64,000 nt of DNA, from contig NC_052678.1 of assembly GCF_016802725.1 (NCBI RefSeq), positions 3,078,501 to 3,142,500 on the forward strand, in the 5' to 3' direction. The position numbers were made by a program, and so were the translations under genes. Shown one piece after another: positions 1 to 12,868 of the stretch (positions are counted from its first letter, which is position 1; the number at the start of each line of letters is the position of its first letter). The stretch comes from Solenopsis invicta (Eukaryota; Arthropoda; Insecta; Hymenoptera; Formicidae). Under the pieces are notes generated by a model, which made no database searches, was not told where the DNA came from, and saw only the letters and a program-made list of their open reading frames with translations.

Positions 1-1563
1 AATAAAATAAAATAAAATAACGATAAAATTAATTTTTGAAAAAATCATTACGCTACATATAAAAGTCATCGCCATTTTCTAAATGAAATTATGTGATTCA
101 TTTTTACATAATATGATTTCTCTGAATCATATTGTGATTTACTATTCTGCATATAAAAGTATTAAGGTAGAGTTATCCAAATATTTTACAAGATATTTTA
201 TTACTTTATTCTGGCATATTTTTGACAAAATATCTCGTAAACTATTGATTTTTTGATAACTATATCTTTATATCTTTATGTGCAGAATAATTAAAACGAT
301 TATACTAAAAGGACTATATTACGTAAAAAATTCAAATAATGCTAATATCTTTTTTTTTTAAGATATTTTCGATCCGATACTTTTTGCTCATATTATATAT
401 ATACACACGCACGCACGCACACAATATATACTACGTATATGTCACGATGAAAGATATTCATGTATTACGCAATGTCGCGATACGAAGTATTAAAATACCA
501 GTGCATGTCTATGGGAGTCTTAACTCAAGTGTATTCGATTTTCTAGATTTTTTTCGATCAGTTTTTTATTTTCTAAGTCGATTATCAAAGATGTCACATT
601 CACATCTATCGACGCGTCAACAAACAGGGAAAGCTTACATTTTAACTTACACTCGCTGTGTGAAGATTCACATTTTTCCTCGCGTAATACCTGCGTTTCT
701 TTATCGAGACAGAGATCTTTCTGCATGTACGATGAAAAATTTTGGTATATTTAAAATTGCGTGTTATAATAGCCGTTTATTTGTAAGACGTATTATCACG
801 CGTTACAATTTACACCTACTCCAACGCGCGCACAGGCGACAATACTCGACACATATCCAATATATAAATAATTACAATTTGCAACAAATCGATACATGAT
901 ACACTTTGTCATCTTCAGATAAAATAAGTTACACAACACAACTCTAGAGTCTAAAAATTTGGATTTTTTTACAACATAAAAATCCATCGCTGAAACATCC
1001 GCTGAGACAAGACAATCGAATACGCGCTTTATTACACTTAACAGCGGACATTATTATTAATTTTTTTATATAAATGCGTGATCTATATCAGACGCTCGTA
1101 TTATTTGTATATATACGAAGTTAATACACGTAGAAGATATTTAAATAAACATGGTGGCGAAAAAAGACGCGCTCGACTAGCGGAAATATTTCTAACGTAC
1201 CTTCTTTAAAATTGTCCAAACTCTACACAGTAAGATATTAATCGATATTAGAGATCTCTGATTAACAGCGAGACTAAATAAAAAGGTAAATTTTCTCATT
1301 CTTAATACGTAGATTCCAAAAATAACAATCTCTTTCGTTTTGGTACTTGATTCTCACATGTCGCTTCCGGTGAGTTATACCAATGTCAGTTTGTCGTTAT
1401 AATATGTATATTATAAGAATGCATTTATTCATTTAAGAGTTTCAAGAAAACAAATCGCAGGTATTTGTTACATTAGTTCTCACATCGAGATTTGTAGTAT
1501 AATCCGATCGTTACGTAGATTACCTCGGTATCTTACTCTCGGTATCTTATTCTCGGTATCTTA
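1..1563. other. AT-rich 3' flank of the BED-BTB gene
   Basis: The window opens with a short AATAA-type simple repeat (1-20). No coding signal was recognised; open frames here overlap on both strands and have no family resemblance. Positions 170-300 share phrases (a ...TATCTCGTAAA... motif and a TTTATATCTTTATGTGCAGAATAA-like tract) with 4480-4640 and with the decayed repeat family at 22.5-26.2 kb, so part of this stretch is probably an old dispersed repeat. The part nearest 1560 should be the 3' UTR of the minus-strand gene. Confidence 0.5.
1424..1429 (-). terminator. Candidate poly(A) signal of the BED-BTB gene
   Basis: The minus strand reads AATAAA about 135 bases beyond the stop codon of the BED-BTB gene. 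This is the first canonical hexamer I see downstream. Others lie further on, so use of this one is an inference. Confidence 0.35.
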
Positions 1564-4003
1564 CTATGTGACTTTCTTTTCTCTCGAAGACTGTATCTTA
1601 TTCTGTTCATTTTCATTATCCTCGTCAACATCAGCGGAAGCATAATCAAGAGACTCTTTTTTATTATTATCTTTATTACAACTCGGTTCTGGTTCTTCGA
1701 CAATGTCTTGCTGTTGCTCTAGGAAATCGGTAGGTACAAACTCCATTTGGTCTTCGTTATCATTTAAATCCGGCGGACCTGGCAGTTCGCAAAAATGTAA
1801 TCTCTCGTCATCCCCGTCGTCCCCGTCGTTGGCGTCCTCGCCACCCGGGTCATCCTCCTCGTGCAAACTCATAAGCTTCTCAAAATCAGAAGAAGGCGTG
1901 ACATCCTCGTTATTCTCCGAGAATAGCTCCGTCGGGCTAAGAGGTATATCTAAAGGCTCCAGCTTCACAGTCGCGCACGGTGACGTTGGCGTGACAGGTC
2001 GCTGCAGACGTATTTTGGTAAAAGGTCTTGACTCTATGGGCTCAGACTGTTGTCGCTTTTGCGCACGTTTAGGACTAGAAGACATAGACACCCTCGAGGG
2101 TGATACTTTATTCTCTTTGGACTCTGTGGTACTTCTAGGAACTACGTGTTGAGACGACAATGGCTTCGTTTGAGGTATAAGTAGCGGTGTCTTTGCATTC
2201 TATCGATATAAAAGAGTATAAGTACATTTAAAACTTTCGTAGATACGAATGATGAATATTGACCAAATATGACAAATTCGTAATAGTCGACTTACTTGGG
2301 ATGAGGGACTCGGACCGGCTAATCCCTTCACCTGCAACGCTTCGGCAGCATTCAACAATTGGGGTAATTTATCATGAGCGACGTTGACCTCTCCGCGGTA
2401 CATGAATTTAACTAACGCCTCCACCTCCCAGAACTTCAAATCCTTCATTAGGATAATGGGATGTTGACATGGATTTTCCCGTAACAAGTCTGCCAGATAG
2501 TCGCTGCAGGAAGATAAAATCATCTTATGACATTTGAGTGACCGTCCCTCGCATGCCAGGGTTACATCGACGAATTGTTCCGTGTCCAGTAACGACGGAA
2601 AGCTATTTTGCATATTACTATGGTAACTGTTCCACCTCAAGCAAACCTGAAATACGCAAAAAAGTCAGCTTGGTAAAGATCGATTAAATTATACTTTCTT
2701 CTTAACAGATAATTTCTAAAGAATCCACATACTTCTGTAGGTTGCTGATGCACGACATTATGGGGCGCTTGATTGGTTTGTCGCGGTGGCATCTTGATAG
2801 TCGTAGGTGCAACTTGCTTTACTTTCAACGGAATAGTTTTTAATACGAGAGTCTTTGGTTGACGTGGCTGCTGTTGCTGCTGCTGTGACTGTTGGGGCAG
2901 CGGTGCCGGGGCGATATTACGAATGTGAGGTCTCACTAAAGACTGCGTGATTCTTATGGCTTTCGTACTTGAATTGCCTTGCGACGTTGACTGTAAAACT
3001 GCAATAAAAAATAAATATAGCATTTGTACGGATGAAACATTGACAAAGGGCGCGTAAATTTGGATCATGAGCTTTAACTGTAATATTAATTGTCCATTTG
3101 AAAGATCATCTAGAAGAATTGAAATTATTTAATTAGAAGTTGAAAAATTTAATTAAAATTAATTCGTTTAATTAAGACATTGAAACTTAATTATTCTCTT
3201 TACAATGTATGTAACATATAATGCACAAAAAAATAAATTTATACCTTTGCAATTTGTATGAAACTTAGTATAATCCTTGGTAATATGATTTTTGAGATCG
3301 CTAAATCCGAATATAATATCAGAATTTCAAAATTCAAAATAAATCCAATATGGCAAATCAAAATTTGGAAAAATAATTGACTTTTTATAAAAATGATTTA
3401 TATTTGATCATAATTTGGTCAATACGACATCAAATTAACACATTCTGACTTTTCCAGGAAACAATATTTACCGTGGTAACGTCTACCGATCAGTCGGCCA
3501 CCATGATGCACCCTGAGATGCCGGTGCAGATTCGTCGTGCCGCACTGACGCGGGTTCGCGCCGCCCCTGACAACGACCGCCCCGCAGATGCGGCACTGGG
3601 CGCGTAACGGATCGTTAGTGCACAGGTCGAAGTGCGCCCAGACCGCACTAGGGTTCGCCATCGCGCGCAGGCTGCGCGCATGGGAGCGCACCCGGTGCGT
3701 GACACTCCCGTGACGGCCGGACGACGACGACGAGGACGACGATGGCGGCGGCGGTAGCAATGCCGTCGGCGGTGGTGGGGTCGTCGACGCGGGTGGCATG
3801 CTCGAGTCGTCGAGATAGCAATCCTCCTCGTCCTCCGGCTCCTGCTTCATCGCCAGGTTGCCTCTGATGTTCGCCGTGGAGGTCGTCGTCGCCGTAGTGG
3901 CGACGTTACGCTCCTCGCCGCCGCGACGCACGCCGATGGCGATCGGTGTATAAGTTCGGCGCAGATCCCGCCGCCCTAAAACATCCCCGAACGATCGTAC
4001 CAT
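1564..4003 (-). CDS. BED zinc-finger / BTB-POZ domain protein, four coding exons, 594 aa
   Basis: Probable nuclear DNA-binding regulator. Coding exons (plus-strand coordinates): 4003-3472, 2998-2733, 2646-2296 and 2199-1564. Donors and acceptors fit GT-AG, phases are 1, 0, 0, and the sum is 1785 nt including the stop. The start ATG is directly preceded by an in-frame TAA. Exon 1 has an MKQEPE sumoylation-like motif (residues 52-57), a Pro/Ser-rich linker and a BED-type finger: W122, F125, C137-x2-C140, H162 and H166/H167. Exon 2 is Gln/Pro-rich. Exon 3 is a tramtrack/bric-a-brac BTB domain (about 267-378) with the hallmarks LRWNSYHSNM, FVDVTLACEG, KCHKMILSSCS, FMYRGEVNV and LQVKGLAG. The last exon is Ser/Pro-rich then strongly acidic, with a VKLE sumoylation-like site. 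BTB domains of this class dimerise and recruit chromatin factors (family knowledge). TTK-type proteins usually begin with the BTB, so 266 residues and a BED finger ahead of it is unusual. No C2H2 or HTH exon follows; other 3' exons may lie outside the window. Orthologue not identified. Confidence 0.8.
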
Positions 4004-4706
4004 TTAGATCAATTATAATAAAAAAGCTCTAAAAATAAAAAAAAATTTGAACACAGGAAAGAGATCTTGCATTAACAGACAAAATTATCAAAAAAATGCC
4101 ATCAAAACTTTTTAAATAATATTAATAGGAAAATAAAGTACGTTTTGCTAAATAGACTCAGAGTAGCAGAGTTAAAATAATCTATCAGTATTATTCAAGA
4201 TTTGTAATTGTAGACATTAGCTTTTATTTTATTGATAAAGATTTGTCTAAAAAAGAAAAGGAACAATTGTAAACGCCGATGCACATTAAATTAATGTCCA
4301 GAATTATAAATCTTGGACTAATCCAAGCACATGTAAGTTTTATACGTCTCCCAAACGATTATGAAACATTAGGTACGCTTAAGAAATATACAGGTATCTC
4401 GTAATTAATGGCATAAACAAAGAGGCAACGATTTTACATGAAAAAAATAAGTCGAAAACGTAAGATAACATTTTTTCGTGTAACACGCTGTTTCCGAGAT
4501 GATCGAAAATTTGAAAATTGGCATATTTTGACATAAAATCTCATATGCTATTCATTCTTTGGTAACTATACTTTTATATACTTAAATTATATTATACTTA
4601 ATACTTTTATGTATAAAATAAAATGAATCAGTTAATATAACGAAAACACATAACAGTTTAAAAAAAATTATGCAATACGCAATTATGTTTTTTTTTAAAG
4701 GTCGGT

Positions 4707-4819
4707 GTTCATAAATAATTTTTAATCGTTGATTAAAAGAAAAAAAATGAATGCAGTATGAATAAACCTTTAATTAATTAATTACGCTTTTAATCAAAGA
4801 TTGAAAATTATTTAACTAT
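4707..4819. repeat. Imperfect inverted repeat
   Basis: Two arms of about 33 bases (4707-4739 and 4787-4819) are reverse complements with few mismatches; each inner end reads GATTAAAAG or its complement. It looks like a short palindromic MITE remnant. The GGTCGGTGTTCAT start resembles the end of the element at 39153. Confidence 0.5.
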
Positions 4820-6322
4820 GTATAGCCAAGTGTTTTTTTTACATCAAGTGATTCATCTCATTATTACATGCATAAAAGTGTCAAGCTAGTTATTAAAGAA
4901 TGAATAGTTTACAAGATATTTTATCAAAATAAATTAAAAATAAAAACCGAAACTGATTAAAAATATGGATGTTATAATAATTGAATGTCTATATATTATA
5001 AATCACTACCATGTACATTAAATAACGACAATTTCGACTTAATTGCAGTCTTCTTCCACGTACAGTAAATTAGATAGTTAAATTGGTGCATTTATTTAAA
5101 ATCGATCAGTGAATCAAACATAACACAAAACAAATTACGAAACGTTAACTATATAAAGCGGAAACATGTACACTCGTGAAATAACGAAAGTCAAAGGACA
5201 CAATGTTAAAGCGATGTAAGACCGATAAATCTGTGCTTAATTAAAACAATGAATCTATATTAAATGAGCAACAAAATCTTTCGGTTAACGACTGTCGTAC
5301 ATTATAAATCCGAGATCGATAATATGCAATTTTCTTAAGATAATAAGGCGTAAAAATTCTAATAATAAACGATAAACTTGATTAGTCGAAGTTCATAATA
5401 GATAAAAGAGTTTAAATTACAAGAATTATCGGAAATTGCTGATAGGAAAGTGATCATTAGACAATTCGTGAAGACAAGTCAATTGTGTTCAACGTCAACC
5501 TTGTATGTATCGAACTGAATATAGATAAAGCATCAGACGTTGTCAAATTATTAGAGATAAATATCTGATTAATAACAATTTTACATTATGAACGGTTAAA
5601 GTCGTTGCATTCGACTATCCATTGATATGTTTTCATCTATAAAGGCAAAATAGATTAAAATATTTGGCTTTATAATTATATATCATTGTATATTTTATTC
5701 TATAACTACATTCATATTCTTCGTCTATTTTTATAGTTAATATCACAATTTTATGTAGCTTTTGACATGGAGATCAGCCATTAGTTAAATAAAACATTAT
5801 TTAATTTATTATTTATTAAATTGTTCATGCGCATGTTATCCTCAACTTGGATATTTGCTTTTTGTTCAACTTTCAGTTATTCATGAAGGTATGGAGATGT
5901 CACTCTAATGTTTAGTTGAAGAGATGCTGCCTTCTTGTTAAAATTCTTTTTTTATTTATTTATTCACGATACCGTTCAAGAAGACTTTCTGTAATACGAA
6001 ACATACGGTTTTTCTTTAAATCAATTATTTAAAACGTCAATTTTAATTGAATGTTATTGTCTTCTAAATATATGTACATTTAATTAGTTTGTATTAATGT
6101 TTATTCATTATAATGGCCCATTATTTTCCTTTTATTATATAATAAATATGTTTAAACATAATAACATAATGACAGTTTGTTACATTAAAAATTGTTGTTA
6201 GAAATTTTTTCAAGTATGTCACAATAAAAGTCATCCAAAAGCCTTATCAATGTTTAAATTAATGCCATTTTTTTTAAATTTTATATGCCTTAGCTGAGAG
6301 ATCGATCTTTTATAATAATTCA

Positions 6323-6537
6323 TTTCAGAGTCAAGAATTATTGTATTGTTCCAATCAAAGTCATGGCTGAATTGTAAGATTTAATTAATTGAATTGTAAA
6401 ATGTGATTAGTAATCATGGAATGTTTGGACTTAAAGAAACATAAATCAGGACGAGTTCAAACATTCCGTGATTACTAATCATATTTTGCAATTCAACCAC
6501 GTTCTTGATTGGAATAATACAATTCTTGACTCTGAAA
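6323..6537. mobile_element. Palindromic MITE-like foldback, 215 bp
   Basis: The left arm (from TTTCAGAGTCAAGAATT at 6323) and right arm (ending AATTCTTGACTCTGAAA at 6537) are reverse complements. The pairing continues inward through the NATTACTAATCA and AAACATTCC segments almost to the centre near 6440. No coding capacity. The length and near-full palindromy fit a nonautonomous DNA element. Confidence 0.65.
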
Positions 6538-7528
6538 CTGATGTTTTTGTATTATTACGTTTGATTTACTGGTCGATTAAACAAATATACTTTAATTTAA
6601 TCAATAAATGTACTAATTTAATGTATTGAAGAAGACTGCATTCAAGTCAAAACTAGTACTGTAATTTATTGTACAACACATTGTATACTGAGAGAAAAAA
6701 ATATATCTTAAAACAAAAATATTTTATTTAACACACAAAAATTATTTGTTTGATAAATCCTAATAGCTTATTTATTTGCAGATAAGTTAAACAATTTTTT
6801 ATATTTAATTATATTAAATATTTATGTAAATAATGAAATATTTTTAATTAAATATTTTTTTATTGCAGTTCTAGAAAATATTTATTATTAGATTATTTTT
6901 ACATTCACGATAATCAGATTTTTTATATAAAAAACAATTTAATTAAGTTTAATAATATTATTAATTTATTTGTAAAATCATTATTTAAATGTAAATTATT
7001 TCAATGTAAAAATGTAAAAATACAAAATCAAACTTAAGGTAATATGTCTATTTACTTGAAAATATTTACATAAACAGAATAAATGCCTGCATCAAAATGT
7101 AAGATTTTAAGAAAATCTTTTTTTTTTTTGGAAAAAATTTTCTCTCACATCAGTGTAATATATACAGAGATTTTCAACTATTATAACATCCATATTTTTG
7201 CTCATTTTTGGCCTTTATATCATTTTTAATTTTGTTATTACAGTATGAGTTGCATTTTAGATATTGTGTTATTATACACTGGCCTTCTAAGATATTTTAT
7301 ATTTTATGTATGTGAAGTATACCAATTTTTACATTTAATTATTGTGGAAATGACGCATCATACAAACAATTTTATTCTACGTTTACAGCTTATTTTTTCA
7401 CGTCAATCCTCCTCTTCTCGATTATACCACGAATTACGGAATAACTATATATATATATAACGTATATAATATAAACTCAAAAATGCTACGTGAAGCTCTA
7501 ACTAATAAACGCAGTTTTTCGACGAAGA

Positions 7529-7873
7529 TCATTGCGTTCTATCGGGTACGATCGCCACGTAAGTACGGCTCTGCACCGGGTATTCCTTATCGCCTAAACG
7601 ACGATAATCACCGCCGCTTTTTATAGGAACGCGTGATTCTCCGCCGCGCGGCATTAAAATAGGCGTCACTGCGCGTCGGACTTGACGAGGAACACCTCCA
7701 CATCGGGACAGCGAAACAGCGAATTTAATCTCTATAGAGAAAATTGAAATTTTCGCTCGCTTAAATGTTTTTTTAATTTTTACGGTACTAATGGCTGCTA
7801 TAACACAACCGATAAAAATAAAGTATATATAAAATATAAACATTCCTAATATGACCGGGAAGTGTAACAACAA
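7529..7873 (-). CDS. Possible small single-pass membrane protein or terminal exon, 114 aa, unidentified
   Basis: Open frame with an N-terminal hydrophobic segment (about residues 4-30), a Lys/Arg-rich stop-transfer stretch, and a polar C-terminal part rich in Arg, Pro and Gly. The C-terminal half is encoded by sequence clearly richer in GC than its surroundings, as expected of an exon. An acceptor-like TCTATAG sits at about 7734, so the real coding part could be only the downstream two thirds, used as the last exon of a gene further right on the minus strand. I do not recognise the family and no partner exon was found. Confidence 0.3.
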   Translation of the reverse strand: MLLHFPVILGMFIFYIYFIFIGCVIAAISTVKIKKTFKRAKISIFSIEIKFAVSLSRCGGVPRQVRRAVTPILMPRGGESRVPIKSGGDYRRLGDKEYPVQSRTYVAIVPDRTQ

Positions 7874-8789
7874 ATTAAAATAACGGAAATAGCAATATCG
7901 GTCGAAAGTCCTTAAGGCTCAATAAAGTTTCAGGCGAATTTATAAACATTTACAAGATTCCGTCAAATTGCGCGCCGCATATTTGCCAGACTTAAAACAT
8001 ACAGCTTTTTAAGAATTCCGAATAATATCACGAAATTAAATTGTTAATCAATTTAATTATTATTTTTTAGTCGTATCTGTATGAACCCCCTCTAATCCCG
8101 AAAAAAAAATATATATATATGTATTCATAAATATATTAAAACTTGTACTCAGATTTTATTATTTAAATTTTCAATGTCATCAATTTAGAGTAATGTAAAA
8201 AAAAACCAATAAATTGCATAATATGATACATACGGAAACAATGTGCCCCTCTCTGAAGTTAGCAGTGTTCCAATTTCCACATAAAATAGGCCTGAGGTCT
8301 ATTCTTTTTAGTTGAACTGGCTACACAACAGTTCACAGTTAATCTTTTTCCTTTCATGTTGAAAGAAGAAAGATAAACTCTGAAGTTCAGGCAGTGCAGC
8401 TAAAAAGAACAGCCCTGATGTTACATGCCCTATCGAAAATGTAGCATACTTCAGATCAGTGAGTATTATTATTCCCCGTATACGCAACAATCAAGACTCG
8501 CTGGAAAATATGATATTAATATTGAAAAAATATATTTGTTATATATATTTTTGTAATTAAAATTTCAACGTTTTTACCATGTTCGTATAATTAATTTTTT
8601 TAAATTGAATCTAAATAATAAAATAACTGTACACTTAATTAAATTTCACAATCAAAATCTGTGAATCATAAAATTTTAAACAAATTTTCCTAAATTTAAA
8701 TATATTTTTGCACTTAAATGCGCAATATTAAAATTCCATTGTTACAACTGAATTTTACAATTATACTTTTGCAGCAACTTTAAACAACT
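7874..8789. other. AT-rich intergenic stretch with one MITE
   Basis: Apart from the element at 8292-8420, no gene, repeat or strong signal is seen. Confidence 0.5.
8292..8420. mobile_element. Short MITE-like inverted-repeat element
   Basis: The left end TGAGGTCTATTCTTTTTAG and the right end CTAAAAAGAACAGCCCTGATG are imperfect reverse complements; the pairing extends into the adjoining GAACTGGC / GGCAGTGC region. No coding capacity. Confidence 0.55.
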
Positions 8790-10315
8790 CCAGTTTATCG
8801 CACGTGCGTAGGACAAGTGACCAAATTCGCCGCGAGAGACTCGCCGCGCCGCGCCGCTGGGCCACTCCGTCGCGCGCGCGTGCACACGCCATCTTTCCTA
8901 TTCTTTTTTTTCCCTCCTTTCCCTTAGGCACGCGTGTGCGCATCTTAACGACTGCTGCGTCCGGGCGCAAGGAGCGAAATGTTCTCCTCGCACCCGCATC
9001 GACACGGAGGAGGTCGTAAATCTCTTTCCTCGATGCCTCGAGGAAAAGAGCATCTCGCCAGCGGCATGCCGCCGTCGTCGCATCTCTTCGGCGACTTCGG
9101 CCCTCCTCCCGTCCGCGCGCCACGCCGGTTCCCTCTCCCCGCGCGCGCAGTTTCGCGACACGCTCCGTCCCGCCCGCGTCGTCGTTCGCCGTTCCGCGAG
9201 AGGATCGGCGGTTATAAACGGCGGCCGTGACGAGCGCGTGCGACACACTGTGCCGCGAAAGCGGGCTGTCCTCTGCTCTCTTCCCCCCCCCCCTCTTCTC
9301 TTTCCTTCAGCGGTAAGGCAACCGGCCACAAGCGTCGCGACGCGTCGTTTAACCGATCTATGAAATCGCGAACGACTCTTCCGTCGTCGCACGCGGCACA
9401 CTGTATTGTTGTCAATCGATTCGCGGAAGCGCAGCACTGTCGCGCGCCTTTGACTCTCACCTCTCGAGCGTCCCTCCGGTTTTGCTCGTCGTACGATCGG
9501 ACCGGACACGGTCGTTTCCTCGACGGCTTGTCGCGACGTCAAACGATGACGATGACGATGACGATGACGGAACGAGGCGATATCGTCGATAACCGCAGAG
9601 AGATCGACGGTCGCGCGTGTGTCCGCCCCGCGCGCGCGCGTTCGCGTGCCTACCCTCTCTTTCTCTCGCTCGCTCTCTCTCTCTCCCTTTCCTAGCTCGT
9701 TCGGCGTCTCTCCTACGATACTTAATCCTCGTGAGATCACCAGGCGAAGATTGTCGACCACGCGCCACCCTTCGACGGTGACCCGGTATCTCGATACACG
9801 TATCGCGTGCCGGCCGTCAGAATTCGGGAAGGAGAGATCGTTTAGCGTTGTTTAGCGGTCGCGACACGAATATTGGGTGGTGGCCCGTGGGCTAACCGCT
9901 ACGCGCGCGCGCTACGCCGCCGCACAGTCCGTGGAACGATTTTCCCCGAAGCCGAACCCGGGAGTGACTAAAATCGAAATCGGTGAACGAACAGGGGCGC
10001 GCCGGGGCGCGCATGTGCGACGGCGTCGCCGGTCGTCGACGCATATTATTCGTGCCGTGTCTCGGCCGTCCGACGTCCGAGCGCCGCTATCGCGTGCGCG
10101 CGCGTGCGTGCGCCCTCCCTCCCGCTTCGCTAGCCGTCCTCCTCTTCCTCATCATTCTTGCTCTCTCTCTTGCCCCGTCCTTTTGCCACCGTTCCTCGAC
10201 GAGATTACTAACCGACCTGACGATGTCCGACTCGAAACGTCGACACGCGCGAATTCCGATCGATCGGAACGTCGGCATTGTCGACCAACTTTGGTGTGCT
10301 TGCGGTTAGATAACG
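8790..10315. promoter_or_regulatory. CpG-dense block, possible promoter or 5' exon region
   Basis: An abrupt change from AT-rich DNA to GC-rich, CpG-dense DNA full of CGCG, CGTCG and CTCTCT runs, returning to AT-rich DNA at about 10320. Long frames are open on both strands at once (for example 8898-9761 minus, 9877-10332 plus). That is what CpG-rich sequence poor in stop codons gives, and the translations are low-complexity and Arg/Ser-rich. I read it as a promoter or CpG block rather than protein-coding DNA. Its gene could not be identified. Confidence 0.4.
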
Positions 10316-11770
10316 ACAAGTTATCTAGATAAGATAAATTGTGTGAACGTATCGCGTGTAAACGTTTCTTAAATAAGATGATTTTAGTTTAAATTTATCT
10401 AGATGAAAGATAAAATCACATATCTTTCATCTAGATAATTTTAGAATAGATAATGCTACTGTTGAGCACAAATTTACAATATAAAAACAATATCTTCTTA
10501 TTTTTATTTGTAAATCTTTATTTCTGAAAAACAGTTCTTTTAAATGATTCAATCTGACAAAAATTATTCCTCTTTTGATTTGGATGTAATATCATACAAA
10601 AATAAAAATCAAAGTTAAAAAATATAAAAGAAATATATAACTCACATTATAATGACAATATTCTTTGTAAATGTTTTCAAACCAGTTTTAGGACAATTTT
10701 TACATTGCGCTACTATTTTTTAATCTGTACAATTTATTGTCATTTAAAGAAAATCTCTTGGAATAAATAACTTGAAGGTTGAAGCGTGTGCGCTGACAAA
10801 ATTGTTTACGTTAACTTAGTTCATTTGAAAAAGATAACACTTTTTATCTAACATGAAATAATGTACATTCTAATAATTTAGATAAAAATAATTTAACTTG
10901 TAAACATATCTTAGATAAGATAAAGATGATTTAAATTTATCTAGATAAAAAATTAAATTATATGTTCTTTATCTAAATAATTTTAACATCGTTTTTCAGT
11001 AAAACATTTTAGGATAGAAAAACAATATATTCATATTTTTATTTGTAAATAACTTAAAGATTGCTAAGGATATTTCATACTATTGTTCATATTAACTTAG
11101 ATAATTTGAGAAAGATAAGATTTGCTTTTTTCTTGGTGAATATATACATTGGAATAATCTAAATAAAAATAATATAACTTGTAAACGTATTTTAGATAAG
11201 GTAAAGATTTAAATTTATCTAGATGAAAAATAAAATTATATATCGTTATATATAGATAATTTTAACATCGTTATTCAGCAAAATATTTTAGAATATATAA
11301 AAATAATATATTCATATTTTTATTTCTAAATCTTTATTACTTAAACACATGAATTGTTTAAATTATTCAATTTAACAAAAAATTCTTTTGATTTGGATCA
11401 ATACGCAAATAAAAATCAAAGTTGAAAAATTTAAAGAAAATGTATAATTCACATTTAATGCGACAGGATTCTTTGTAAAAATTTTCAAACTATTTATAAT
11501 TTTGTGGCAATTTTTATATGCGCTAATATTTTCTAATCTGTGCAATCTATTGTTATCATTTTAAAAAGTTTTCCTCTCAGAATAAGTGATAACTTGAAGA
11601 TTGCAGTGCTGAAGATATATATTTCATACCCATTATTGTTCACATTTACTTGGATTTTAAAAAAGACAAGACTTCTTTTATCTAAGCTAGAGATAATATA
11701 CATTTTTGTAATCTAGATAAAGATCAGATAAAACCATTCTTTATCTAAATAATTATCTAGATAATTTTAT
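10316..11770. repeat. Tandemly duplicated, diverged TCTAGATAA-bearing repeat, three to four copies
   Basis: A module starting near a TTTAAATTTATCTAGATGAAA motif and followed by an ATCTAGATAATTTTA motif and a TATTTTTATTTGTAAAT tract recurs at about 10390, 10930 and 11210, with a partial copy at about 11700. The first and third copies share a longer right half (TTTTGATTTGGAT... through ...AATAACTTGAAG), about 820 bases apart. The second copy lacks that half. The TCTAGATAA sites form small palindromes inside each copy. Confidence 0.6.
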
Positions 11771-12427
11771 ATAGCTAATGGCAAACACTGACCGACTCTC
11801 GGCTCATTCTTCTTCACTGTTCCGTTTCTTCTCGCCGATTTACCACAGCATCGAACCGCGGCGCCGCGTCGGGGCCGACGAGCAAATTCTTCGTGTAATC
11901 AGAGTATTATCGCAATTGAGAGACAAAACGAGACTCGACCTGTATCTTGGTCTCGTTTACGTCTCGAACTTTGCTTGTACTTGTGACAAAAAATGTGCGC
12001 GCGCGCACAGAATAACGGAGCCGACGGCACGGCGCGGCGCCTCATAATACGGATAAGCAGAATACGGATAAGCAGAAACGTTGTGACGGGAGCGTCGTAT
12101 TTTTGGAACTAAACGTAATTCATGAATGCGCGCGGTTTCGTTGTCCGCTCGAAGCGGACGTGAACATTTCGTCCGATGCGTCCATAATTTATTCCAAGTT
12201 GATTAACTTGAAGAACGGCAGATAATGCGAAATGGATAAGATATCATCGAAGCACAAAAACAAATTGTAAAACTCACGGAAATTATTAGGCCGCCGGATA
12301 ATCGAGAATATTGATTTTTAATTATCTTATGTTGTATATAGTATTAAATATTATATAATGTTCTATAATCTATGTTGTACATATCAGACATTTTTTATTT
12401 ACTTATTCAAATGTTCTGTTCTTGATG
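11771..12427. other. Intergenic stretch
   Basis: A short higher-GC segment (11780-12060) with an open frame of 89 codons that resembles no family, then AT-rich DNA. A direct duplication of AATACGGATAAGCAGAA lies at 12047-12076. Nothing else is supported. Confidence 0.4.
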
Positions 12428-12599
12428 AAACTTTTTCTTAGAATTCTTTATATAATTTTTCAAAATTTTTAAATTTTTTAAATTTTAAATAAGTTTTAGA
12501 ATTTTAAAAATTTCTGTATAATATTATAATTTAAAAAATTATCTGAAGTTATATAGAAATTCCGAAAAATTATGTAAAGAATTCTAAGAAAAATTTTTA
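12428..12599. repeat. Inverted repeat, about 170 bp
   Basis: The arm beginning AAACTTTTTCTTAGAATTC pairs with GAATTCTAAGAAAAATTTTT at the right end; the pairing runs inward for about 45 bases per arm with few mismatches. Palindromic MITE remnant or simple foldback. Confidence 0.6.
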
Positions 12600-12868
12600 T
12601 CGCAGAGAGCTAAATTCAAACTTTGGCTAGAATTATATTTTTCGCAATAAACTTCTTGTAAATTTAATGCTTCAGACACATATAAAGGCGAATTAAATTT
12701 CATAAAAATTATCATTAAGTGTTAAATTCCATCTGATGACCGAAAGTGTTGATATTTATTCGCCGAGAAAAATTTAACATGTAAATGTATATGACAATGT
12801 TGTAATTCCAATAAATTGTACCAATAGTTCGCTTTTAGAAATAGATATGAACGATTTCTCACGCGACA

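Larger units (their letters stand above)
4004..7528. other. AT-rich intergenic stretch
   Basis: No gene recognised. It holds two inverted repeats (listed separately), a stretch at 4480-4640 related to 170-300, and otherwise low-complexity AT-rich DNA. The 71-codon frame at 7245-7460 lies in AT-rich sequence with no family resemblance. Confidence 0.5.

Noticed and set aside
339..899. 186-codon plus-strand frame at the left edge
   Set aside because: Low-complexity, aromatic- and Arg-rich translation; overlapping frames on the other strand; no family resemblance.
1703..2152. 149-codon plus-strand Ser-rich frame
   Set aside because: Antisense shadow of the acidic last exon of the BED-BTB gene.
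8898..9761. 287-codon minus-strand frame and overlapping frames on both strands
   Set aside because: They lie in CpG-dense DNA poor in stop codons, are open on both strands at once, and give low-complexity Arg/Ser/Thr-rich products without domains or splice partners.
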